Assembly: GCF_000208865.1 (NCBI RefSeq)
Contig: NC_018398.1
Coordinates: 3,862,812-3,926,811, forward strand
Origin: Neospora caninum Liverpool
Taxonomy: Eukaryota > Apicomplexa > Conoidasida > Eucoccidiorida > Sarcocystidae
Direction: 5' to 3'
DNA length: 64,000 bases
Shown here: positions 32,379-43,100 of the stretch, one piece after another
How positions within the stretch are numbered: position 1 is the stretch's first letter
How the letters are laid out: each line of letters begins with the position of its first letter
Translations under genes and position numbers: made by a program
The notes under the pieces: generated by a model
Told to the model about the DNA's origin: nothing
Databases searched by the model: none
The model's input: only the letters and a program-made list of their open reading frames with translations

Positions 32379-35300
32379 TTTGGCAACAGCCTACAGAGCA
32401 AAAGGGGTTGGCGTCCGCCGGAAGAGAGGTCGGAAAGGCTGACGGGAAAAACTCCGGCGAGCACATACACTGGGAGGCTGGAGCTGGATGCACTGGCTCT
32501 GCCCACACTGAACGTGTACGCCTTCCTTCTCGTACCATCGAGAAGGCCGCTTGCTACACTGAGAGTCCCAAAGATTAAAGATTCTGAAGCATAGTGCAAA
32601 AATGTGTGCCAGGACACGGCACGTCCCCGCCACTTGCGTTGATGAGACCTGGCTCCATGGTTCCTCGGCTGCCACGAACTCAAAGCCCTGAAGAGAGTCT
32701 TATGGTGAAGCATACGAATTGAACATGCAAACATAACCGACAATGACGCTAGACACCGTTTTATTTTATACCTAACTCAGCCTCCCGCCGTCGACCGTAC
32801 CCGGCCCTACGCGGGGACACCTCGACCCAGCGCTACCCGAACGACGGCCGTTCGCTGACCCCGGCCATCGGCATCTCTCAGGATGAACGCTGTAGAACGA
32901 GACAACACGCAGTGACACAAACTGGAATTTATCACGCTGTTCGCGGAAACATTGTCTCACTTCTTCGATTGAAGCGTGCGGTCCTCGTGTGCCACCACAA
33001 CCGGACATGCAGCCACGAAAAACGCACACTCGACATCGCCGATTCAGCTCGACGGCCAGCAGAGGACCCCATTGTGGCCTGCATGCAGGCTTTTTTACTG
33101 GAGCTAGTATCTTCGTTTTTCTCCGGCAGAAGGAGTTGCCTGGTCAAATCTCAGCGTGTCTGGTGAGGTTAACCCCTTCTCTAACTCGATTGCCCGACGA
33201 CAACGACGACGACGGCATCGCATGCTCCACCGTTCTGTGTATGCATGTAAGCGACCGCCAGCGAAAGCGTGCCTGCAGTTTGTGATTGCAACGAACCCTC
33301 TACGCAGCCTACCAGCTGCAACTGACGCTCACGTTGCTCGCCACAAAGAAGAAATCTCTCGGCATTTTTACACTCGCAGCAGCACAGGCATCCTGGGGGT
33401 CGGGGCAAACCCGCAGAAACGCTCGACAACGCTCCCGGCATAATGTTAAAGCTCCGGTCTCCCGAGCGGGTAGGTGCACGTGGTAGGGCCGATGGGTAGC
33501 GACACTGCGGAGCCTTCCCACGGGAATTTCGGAGTTCTCACTGCAACGTAGACCGAGGCATTCGAACCTTGCTGATTAGCAGCAGAAACCAAACTGGTAA
33601 GGGCGGCCGACTGCGAAACGTGAGACACCGAGGACCCTGCGCCGCCGAGTCAGTGTACGGAAGCACTTGAACACAAATCAGTGGAGCAGTTGAACGCTTA
33701 GCATGAGGCCACCAATGCGAGTGCCAGCTGGAGAACAACGCACGTCTCCTGACGCACACATGTCGTTTTTGGGGTGCACAAGACGTTGTGCTGTATGCTA
33801 GTCATCTCATAAATACTATCTTCTTTAACTCGCTTTGCATGTTCTATTCTGCGACGCTGCTCTACTGCTCAGCCCTGCAACCCTCGAGTGGCCCTGACAC
33901 CCACCGAGAATCGCAGGACCACAGCGTAGCCTCTTCAGTGTTGATCACAAAGGCTTTTTTCCCGTGGCAGCGTTGTCCGCGAGGTAGTTCGAAGGGAAGA
34001 AGGACAGGGAGAAGCTACCAGCAGCAGAGAGCAGCTGGACTGGCTGACGCTCGTCGATCCGCATCACAATGCCTCCAAGAAAAACAGTATCTGATGAACA
34101 GCTTCATACCTACACAAGCAACTTCAAACGGGAAGGATAGCGAACACTGCACTCAACCCAGAGACCCAAAACACGCTGCGGAAACACGAACAACGTCATT
34201 ACACGAAAGCGGAGATCCCCGCGATTCGTGGCACAAGTTGTTTGAAACCAGGCCTTGGTCCAATGTTATCTGGCCCTAGTCCCCGTATTAAGCAGCGTTA
34301 AAAGTAATGCCCTCCAAAGCCGGTAAAGCTGGACGACCGCTCTAGGTAGGCGGCAGTTTTCCTTGCTCTTCTGTCCCGGCACCAACGCTGAGGCTAGGCA
34401 TGGTCCAAAATGACGCAGACAGACCACCCCTGTAATAGTAGATGCCTTTACAGGAAGTTAACTGCCCCAGAAAGCTGCTCTTGATTCCGAGCCAAAAAAG
34501 CGGTACGGAACTAGAGCAGGTATGCCGTGATGAACAACACGTAAGCGTGGCAGCGTCTTCCGACAGCACGGAAAAACAGGGTTGCTGGCCCCTTAAGCAA
34601 GAGCCTTTGCTGTCTAACAATGATTGAAACGGGTTTTTGAAGTTCGATGAACAATCCTGGATACCAGGTGCTGGAAATGCTAGCTACATACCCACAGCAA
34701 CTGAAAGCTTTCACCTGCCGCGAAAGTGTTACCGGCCGGTGCCGTGCTGCCGGTACCCTAATCTCGTATCGCGTGGGAGAGTGAATCTTTTTAAGCATCT
34801 TCTGCTATGGATCGACTTCAGAACAAGCTGTAAAAGGTGCCCCTGCAGTAACACTGCTACCCTTTCGAGGCTTCTGCTGTGTTTTTTCGTTCTCCGTTTC
34901 CCATGCCGATGACAACATTTGGGCCGGAAACAGTCGCCACGAAGCCGAAACCACGTTGGTCACACGTTTACAGGTGTACAGATTAGTAAGCAAGCAACGA
35001 ATCGTTCATTTCCACACATCTGTTTCGTTTCTGAAGGAGCGGGACTTGCGGATGCCGGTTTTTTTTTTGCGGTGTTCCCCCCTTTGTGTTCATCTGACCG
35101 GGCTCCAGGAATCGGACAGATCCGTGTTTTCTGAGCTGGCGGCAGCGACGTAATGCGCTTTCGATTGGGAATCGCCAAGCGAAAGACCCGAGGATCCCCT
35201 GAAGCGAGCCCTTGTCCGACTATCCAACTTACCCGGTGCGCGTGTGTGCCCAGCAGCAAAAAGATAACGAACAATACATGCGGTAGCTCGCCCCGCTTAC

Positions 35301-36868
35301 TATTACAGAATTTCCCACATGTATAAGCAACAGAAAACGCGAAGTGGGCATGTCTTGGTTACTACGGATATGCATCGCCGATATAAAAGGCAGCGGAACC
35401 TTAACAGATAAAGACGCGATGGCTTCAAGAAAGGCTTAAACTCTTTAAGACTCTCGTAACGGCCGGGGCCCGCACAACGCATTTTTGGAAGTCAATTGTT
35501 TAAACTTTTGGAAGTCTCTTGAAAACTCACGGCCGCTAAAAGTCCTCACAGAGCTCCGAAAGGCAAAGTGCTAACCAAACAGCATTCACGCGCCTCCCGA
35601 AGAAGCTTTCAGTCCCGGAAATACAAACGATCCAGTAGACCGCATATGAATCCTTGGGCTCCCCAAGGATTCTCCTGATGGCATCTCAATCGTGTCGGGT
35701 CCGGGCGAGGACCGTGGAACAACGGAGCAACTGACAATTCCTATCTGTGCGCAAAGAACTGAAGAGAGATGCAACTGAGATATTATGCCTCTCGACGATT
35801 TGACGGCGAAAGCCTCGTCGGCCAGTCCCATCTGGAGTCCTCAGGTGCCCGGCTGCCGCATGCACCGACTAATTCTGTGTCATGCACACTGGAAAATTAC
35901 TTTCAAGGCTTTTCTGGTGGAAGGTCATCTGGAGTAGTGATATAAGAAGCAATAGGATATGGGAATTAGCTGTTTTTCAGCGACTCCCGCGTGCCTGCAC
36001 TTGCCTTTTCGTGCCCGACCTTTCTAACGCGTCGCTCCTTCCCGTTACGCACGCTTACATTTCGCCGTGCATGTCTGGACTACCAGGAACCAGCCGAAAA
36101 TCTTGACAGCTCCTGAACCAGATCCGTCAGCATTATCTGTGCGCCGACCAAGAAGTTGTCGATTCCTTCTGCCGCGTGTCGCGAGATTTCCCCCCTTGCG
36201 TACCGTTACGTTTTGGACTCGCGCTTTTTTCGGCATCCCGTGAGGAACGTGTCTCTTCCGGCGTTCCCTTAGAATTTCGAGGGGGAATCTCCGAATGAGC
36301 AGCCAAACGCGGTGTTCTTGAAGTATGCGAGCGCAGAAGAGAGGCAGGTAACGCACCGTTTACGATAACACGCGCCGGCCGACGTCTCGTTCTCTCCCTA
36401 CACGTTTACAGTTAGGCGCGAGTTGCCCAGATCCCGGAGGCACGTCGCCGGGCGAGGGCCTAACCGGATTGCGACTTTGTGTTACACCACGGTGAAACCG
36501 CAGGAAAAGGGGGGGACTCTGTCTGTGTGAATGGCGATCAGGCCGCAGAGGTCTTTCAGAGAGACGCCGGAGTCAACACGTCCGTCGCTTGCGCGTTGTC
36601 CTTTTCTCTCAGCCGCCCCGCTGAACCTTTCCACCTCCGGCAGCCTTGAGGAGAAGCGACTGTTAACTTCATGTTGCTTCGCGGCCGCTGCTAGACTCCA
36701 GGAAAGCTCGAGAGCGCGCGTGAAGGACAGTCGACTGACCGGACCTGGAGCACTCCTGCTCGGTGTGGGGCCCAGCCCGCCTGGCGTTGTCTGACTCGCC
36801 TTCCTCTGCCATCTTCTCCATATCCCGTCGCCTCTGTTTTTTGCTTGATGTGACAGGAACCCGACACA
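32379..36868. other. Long intergenic stretch, no gene seen
   Basis: About 4.5 kb between divergently transcribed genes (the four-span protein on minus, LSm5 on plus). Only short ORFs without motifs were found, the longest being 33788-34279 (+), which I regard as chance. A perfect 14-bp palindrome GCCTGCATGCAGGC lies at about 33078-33091. The last ~350 bases carry the LSm5 promoter, including an AGAGACGCC element near 36553 similar to the GAGACG-type motif described upstream of coccidian genes. Confidence 0.4.
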
Positions 36869-37597
36869 ATGAGCGCAGCTTCCAAAGCGACAGTCGCGCC
36901 GGCAACAAGTGGAGTGGTGAGCGGGGGCCCAAGCTACTTGCCTCTCGCGCTGGTAGACAAGTGCATTGGAAGCCGCATGTGGATCATCATGAAAGGCGAT
37001 AAGGAGCTCGCCGGCACTCTCCGAGGCTTCGATGACTTTGTCAACATGGTGCGTGTCCTGCGGCTCTGAATCGCACCGAGGCGAGATCCGCTTAGGCTCC
37101 GCGGCGCCCGACTTTCGGTGCTCAAACACTTGTCATGCGCAGCCTGTGTGGAGCATCAGCCGATGCATCTTCGATCGGGCGTTTGGGAATCAGACAGGGA
37201 AGGATTCCAGTCGCGGGAACCGCCGTTGTGAGTTCTTTTAAAGTGGTCTGTGTGGCCGTGTTTTTCTCCGCCCGTTGTTCGCCGGAGAATCCGTTTTGCA
37301 CTTGGAAGTGCACATCTTCATCCCGTCGACGACCGAGTCAACACTGCGTTCGGCCTCCGTTGTTGGGTTTACTCTGGACCTCCAGCGAGCGCGTCCCGTT
37401 GTCTTTTCTTTTCGCCTCAGGTGTTGGACGACGTTACCGAGTACACATTCACCCCCACTGGCGTGAAGAAGACCAAGCTTCAAAGCATTCTTCTGAACGG
37501 CAACAATATCACAATGCTCGTGCCCGGAGGTGATCCCGAAGAGGCGCAACAAGTGGAATCCGGGGGCGATACAGCCGACGCAAAAACCGCGGAGTAG
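36869..37597 (+). CDS. LSM5: U6 snRNA-associated Sm-like protein LSm5
   Basis: Subunit of the LSm2-8 ring that binds the 3' oligo(U) tail of U6 snRNA in the nucleus, and of the cytoplasmic LSm1-7 ring in mRNA decay. Exon 1 is 36869-37048 (ends AACATG|GTGCGT), exon 2 is 37421-37597 (after TTTCGCCTCAG), phase 0, 118 aa. The Sm1 motif runs from [20 protein letters not shown] to [14 protein letters not shown] across the junction; the Sm2 motif is [15 protein letters not shown]. Identity with LSm5 of other eukaryotes is very high in these segments. The extra length over the usual ~90 residues is an Ala/Ser-rich N-terminus and an acidic C-terminus. Confidence 0.97.
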
Positions 37598-39105
37598 GAA
37601 CCTTCCGCGAAGTGCAGTCGAGCATGCGTCCGCCGCCGTGTGTGTGGTGGTGTTTCCCTGGCTGCGTTCGCCTCTCTCTTCTCTCACTAACTGCCGTTCC
37701 GGCAAAGACATGCAACCGAATCACTCCTCTCTTCTTGTCGGTTTGTCTAGGTAGACGCAGGAACTTCGGGGCTGTGTTGACGTTTGTCCCGTGAACTTTG
37801 TTCGGGTTTTCTACTTTCTGACGGTACAGACGGCAAGCGAAGGCTCGTCCGTACAAGGTCGGCATTAGGAGCGGAAATATCATGAATGGATATGTGCTTT
37901 TATGACATTATCGGTAGAGTCTGTTTCTCTGCACATTGCCCGGATTCGGAACCGCAGCGGCACCCGCGAAAACCCAGAGATCAGAGCACTGCGCAGCTGG
38001 CTAGATGCGAATGCTTTGGTGTGAGGGAACGGGAGTGCTTGCAGAATCCCGCATCACAGTCCTCAGACAGTACCTCCTGCCTCTATGTTACGGTAAGGGT
38101 AGGGCGGAAGTTTCCTTCACGCATTTCCTTCGGGAAAAGGGCGGCTGTCCCCTGCCGAACACCATCCGCTGGTATGTGGATGCGGATTTCCGCACGGATG
38201 CGCTGAACCGAGTCTTTCCCTGCTCTACGGAAAAACGGTAAATTCCGAATCGCGCGGAGAAATCTAGGACTTCTCACTTTTTCTCGGCGCGCAAGAGACC
38301 ACTGTTCACTACCGGAGCGCGCTGAACATAGGGACTTGACACAGGACAGTCCATGCTCCCTCCCCTCGGAGTCGCCAGTAACGAGCTATTCCACGACAGT
38401 GAGGCAAAGGCAACAGTGCCTTGTATGTGGCAAACAGATACGCGTCATCACAAAAAGGCTCTCAAACACTCCCACCGCTCCCTTGCTCTCGTCAGAGCCC
38501 CATTTCTGCGAGCCTTTTGAGGGGGGTTTGTTTCCAGGTGGATGCGCCTCGCGTGTGACAAACCTGGTCCGATCTGCTGCGGAAATTCTTCCCTCTCAGC
38601 TTTTAGGCCTCAGCAACCCAGCTAACGCGCCTTCCCGGACTCAACTGGTTCGTCCAGGTGGTCCCGGCTTCGCCCGCAACTCCCCGTTAGGAAACGTGAT
38701 GTGATTCGTTAACGACAGTCCACCTGTGCCTTTCCCCGTATCACCGCGACCAAAAGCAACAGCGAAAACTCCGGTAGAGAAACTATTCGAAAGTGTTTGA
38801 TGGGTGCGTACCACCTTGCGACACCGGCACTGAATCGCGGGGAGAGCTACGAGTTCCTGCTTCGCCTTCAGCTCCTGGCTGCTCGTTTACAATACTGTGT
38901 GAATTGTGCTACGAAACAACTCTCATGCGTAGTTCTTGCGTTTTAAAACGTTAGCGTAAGTACTCCCTCGCCGACACGATTGAACAACGCTTGACACACA
39001 CCCGAATCCTTTTCCATGACCCGAACAATCGGTCACTGAAAAACGAGCTGTGGATGAGGAAAACACACTTTTGAACCCCAACTGTTTTTTGCACTTTTCT
39101 CTTCA
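37598..39105. other. Convergent intergenic region
   Basis: Lies between the 3' ends of plus-strand LSm5 and the minus-strand 121-aa gene. An ORF at 38336-38704 (+, 122 codons) includes a CLVC motif but no second metal-binding pair, so it is not called. Nothing else is visible. Confidence 0.4.
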
Positions 39106-39895
39106 CTAGACGGGCGTCTGTTCTGTTTCGCTTTTTCTTCGGCGGTTGCCCCCCACTTTCCACTCTGCGCACCGTGTCCACACGGGCGTCCCGCCTGCGC
39201 CGGAAACGACAACGAAAGAACCAAGCGGAGACCCCAAACATTAACAGCTGATTCGCTCTCACCCCTTTCCCCCTGCCTTTTTGCTTCCTGCGTTTCCTGT
39301 ATAGCGGCCAGCTCATCCTCCAAAGGCTGGAGAGCTGAAGGCCGCGGACCCGCCTTGACTTAAGAAGAGTACCACAGATATCTGACCTTTTCTGCCGACT
39401 TGGTATCCTCTCTGCTGGCGTCTGCCCCCAGTAGCTACGCAGCAAAACACAGGCAAGACTCCAAAGAACCCCACGCGTGGCAGGAAAAGATCGAAAACGA
39501 ACGTGATTCTTCTGCCTACGCCTCCCCTGGCGCTTTCTTCTGCTCGGCCTCGGGGCCTGTCTTCGGTCGCACGCGCCCGCGAGGAGTAGCCGGAACCTTC
39601 GTCTTGTCTGAAAAACGAAAAAGCCAGGGAGGAAACTGGGGAAAAAAGCATGAAACACGACGAAGCTCCGCCGCCACCAAGAAAACATACGAAGCGGGCG
39701 AGAATTCTCTTCATCGATAACCAATAGGTGCCTGGCCAACTGATACGAGCTTTCCTCTTTCTGTTCCCTCTCGTGTCGAACACAGAGCAAAAATCCCTTA
39801 TTTACAACAACGGCAGCCTTCCTCTCCACGTGGGGAAGCCACGTCGCGTTTCTGTCCCGTTGGGACAGTTTACGGTTTACGGGCTTCTCCATCAT
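39106..39895 (-). CDS. Small hypothetical protein, three exons
   Basis: Not recognised. Model: exon 1 39895-39691 (ends CCGCTTC|GTATGT), exon 2 39334-39263 (CGGCCTTCAG acceptor, GAAAGGG|GTGAGA donor), exon 3 39194-39106 (CCGGCGCAG acceptor, stop TAG). All three junctions are phase 1 and the joined length encodes 121 aa. The first exon is basic, beginning MMEKPVNRKLSQRDRNATWL. Exon 2 reads as an acidic helix, PLEDELAAIQETQEAKRQGE. Exon 3 has a Trp-containing stretch, TPVWTRCAEWKVGGNRRRKS. The shift from purposeful residues to Arg/Phe-rich intron translation beyond each donor supports the splicing. It ends about 750 bp upstream of the next start and sits just 3' of the dynein light intermediate chain gene on the same strand. 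Confidence 0.55.
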
Positions 39896-40140
39896 CTGTG
39901 ACGCTTCCTTCACGCTGTTCCGCTGCATTATCTAAAGGGACGCGTTCTCCATCCTCTCCTCTCTTCCATTTCTGCATCCTCTTTTATCTCGTGTATGTTC
40001 CATCTTTGAACCAACAAACTCCCCGTCTTGAACGCCTTCTCCCTTGCGGTCGCTAAATACGCCATGACTTGGCCGATCTCGTCCGCTTCCATGTGCTCCG
40101 GCGCTTCCCCGCCGTGCTCACCACTCTCGCGCCTTTTCGC

Positions 40141-43100
40141 TCAACCGTCTTTTCTTTCCTTACTTTTGGCGAGCAATCCCTGGAAGAAGTTCTGGAGGGA
40201 GGCGGACTCTGCCCCACCGGCGCCTGGCGAGACGCTCGAGCTGCTTGTCGCGATGGTCTTGGTGGCAAGCACGGAGGAACGAAGCCGCGGAACTTCAGCC
40301 CGCGTCCGAATTTTGTCCAAGCCTTCGGCGCCGGGACCCGACATGTACGCTTTCGTGGGCTGCATCTCAGGTCGCGCAAAATTGGCCGAGGGTTGAATCG
40401 AAATCGTCGGACGCTGCGATCCGGCTACCAGACTACGACGACCAGACTCTGTCCTCTGGATACCAAAAACGCAAAAGCGAAGCGCGTGCATATCCCTATG
40501 CGTAGGGGGGACAAATCTCTCGAGAGGCACGTATCCTCGCAGGTCTTTTTGGGTTCAGACATTCTCCCCGAGGTGCATATCCACGCAAAAAAGGGAAAAA
40601 CGCACCACTGAAAACGGGCTCTCTGGCGGGGTGTACATACAGCGGAACACCTCGAGCAACCTCTGATCCCCACAGACGCCCTATGCACCTAGATCCGTGG
40701 AGAGACACTCTGACACGTCTGCGGCGATCGAGTGAAGACGAGCACATGTCTCCTGCGCAAACGTCTGTTTAAATCTGCACTGCTTACGCCGAAGGCCCCC
40801 GAGGCAGACGGCGCGCCACTGAGGAGCGAGAAGCGCTTCTCGCCCATCGGCTTCGCCGCGACCGCCGCAGCTGGGAACTGCTCTTCCATTTGCCGGAGAA
40901 ACTCCTGCATCGTCTGAATAGGCACTGCCGTGTTTGTTTGGTCCTCGAGCTGACGGGAAGAGGGACACAGGGGGACAGCGGAAGAGGGGTGCGGGAGGCG
41001 CGCAGGGACGGCCGCGGGGCGAGTCGGAGAACAGGCACAGAGGCGCAAAATTGGGGAGACGAAGAGAGCGGCAAGACAGCAAAAGGAAGGACGAGCCGAG
41101 AATGGAGAAGAACCGGAGACAGAAAACACAGACAGGAAGATGGAGTCGGAAGGGTGAAAGCAAGCACGGGAGAACAGAAGACGCTGGGACAGCAGGAAAC
41201 AGTGGGGACGAGAGAGCATTAGAGAAAAGCGAGCGAGAAACGCAGATCGGAGGGACCGCAGAGACAACACGAAATGAGAAAAGACCGAAAGGCACAGAAA
41301 GAAGAGGGGAAGTAACCGGGGATAGCAGCGGATATAGAGCGAGGAGGCACGGAGCAAAGCCGCGGGCGGAGGAACCAGAAACTGTTCTTGAAGTACAGGT
41401 GACACGACCCTCCGAGGAAACAAACTCGGAAAGCGAACAACGCCACGACACAGATAACGCCTTGCTGCATACCTTCTTCGCTTCCATGTGTCTCGTAATC
41501 CATGCCTCGAACGGTTTCTGTACATACACCCAGCCACCAATGACGGTGCGAGATGGAAAAAGACAACGTGTTTTAATAGAAAATATTTTGATCAGGACGT
41601 GGAAAGGACCAGTGGATAATGAAAGGCACAAGTGCTATCGAGGGAAAGGTTGTTATTCGCAAGGTGTTATCATATCTGCTTGTCCTAGAAGGCAGTCGCC
41701 ATGAACAAAACAAGAAAAACGAGGCAAAATGTGGGACACGAGCTCCAGGTGAATCACCAATTAAACTTTGGCGCCCGTCCATTTCTTTCTCTTTCCTAGC
41801 CTCCTCGATTGCGGCTTCTCGCGGTTGTTCGCCCTCGATTTCCCTGTTTTCCCCGCCGTTTTATCTTCCTCAATCTCTCTTGCTTTTCTCCTATCCGCAC
41901 CTCGAAGCTCCCAGCCACCGTCTGCTCCACCGCTTTCCTGAAGCATCAAAAAAGGTGAAACAAGGCAAAGGGAGAGAAATTTAAAGCGACCGGACCCAGG
42001 GCAAACTACAGAAAACTTCCTCAGTTACTCTGAGCAACGCCGCTGCGCTCCCGGTTGCGCCCCAAACTCTTGAACCTCCGGGAAGAAATCCGAAAAAGGA
42101 AACGTAACCCAATTCAGTGTTTCGCGTTAACTCCGGGAACAGCGGCGACCGAAGAGCTAGAGCTCTTGAGAGACAGCGTTTCCGCAGGAAATCTTACTGG
42201 ATATCCTCGACGGTGTCAAACCCCGAGGGCATAAAGAAAGCCTCGACGTCGTCTGTCACTGGCAACTCCCTGAAGGAAACGGAAAGGACCACGAAAAGAA
42301 CGTGAAATCAAACATCCCAGATGGGGCCCATAAAATTGTCTCCGGATTCAAGTAAGGCGAAGACTATGCAGGGTATATCCGTGTATCTGGATGTGCAGAT
42401 ATCTATCTTCACAGCCATATACATCCATATATATATATATATAAATAGATATACCAAGGCAAACATATATACCTCCACGTGTTTTGCTGCTCTTTTATCA
42501 CTTCCGCTCCCTCTCTCTCTTCTTCGACCTGGTCGGCTGTACACACACTGAAGAGAGACTAGAGACTCGATCTCTCTTGAAAAAAATTGTGGAAGCCCAG
42601 CGGAGAAGGTTGCTTGCACGGAAAACAGCTAATGCCCCAAACCTAGGATTGCTCACGCAGCTGGAGAGAAGACCCCTACGTCACGAAGTCACTGGAGGAT
42701 CCTTACTTGAAGAAGCAATTGCAGAGACGATGCATCAAGTAGCGATAGAGCAGCAACAGGTTCCTCGGGCTGCAGAAAAGACGCACAAAACTCATCTTGA
42801 ATCATCCTGCCGGGACGCCCCGCACCTATGTCTTGCCCGTTTCCTCTCCCATCTCTCTCCCCGTTTCCTCTCCCATCTGTCTCCCCGTTTCCTCTCCTCC
42901 ATCTCTCTCCCCGTTTCCTGCATGCCAAAAAAAAGAGAGGCATCGGCCTTTGCGAAGAGACACATCCCGCGGCAGACGCGGCCAGTCGCCGCGTAGGCGG
43001 CCGTCCCTTCTTTTCGTGCGCTGCGGCGGAGCGTGGATCCGGTCTCTCCCTTACTTTCTCTCGTCCCGGCAACTGCATGCAACGATCGCCGCATTGAACT

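Noticed and set aside
38951..39928. Single 325-aa minus-strand protein
   Set aside because: Composition switches abruptly to Arg/Phe-rich after consensus donors; the three-exon 121-aa model explains the sequence better.
41460..41640. Longer version of dynein light intermediate chain exon 9 beginning near 41635
   Set aside because: The acceptor there would add ~38 unlike residues; the CAG at 41518 with the 37-nt exon 8 gives matching phases and a continuous family alignment.
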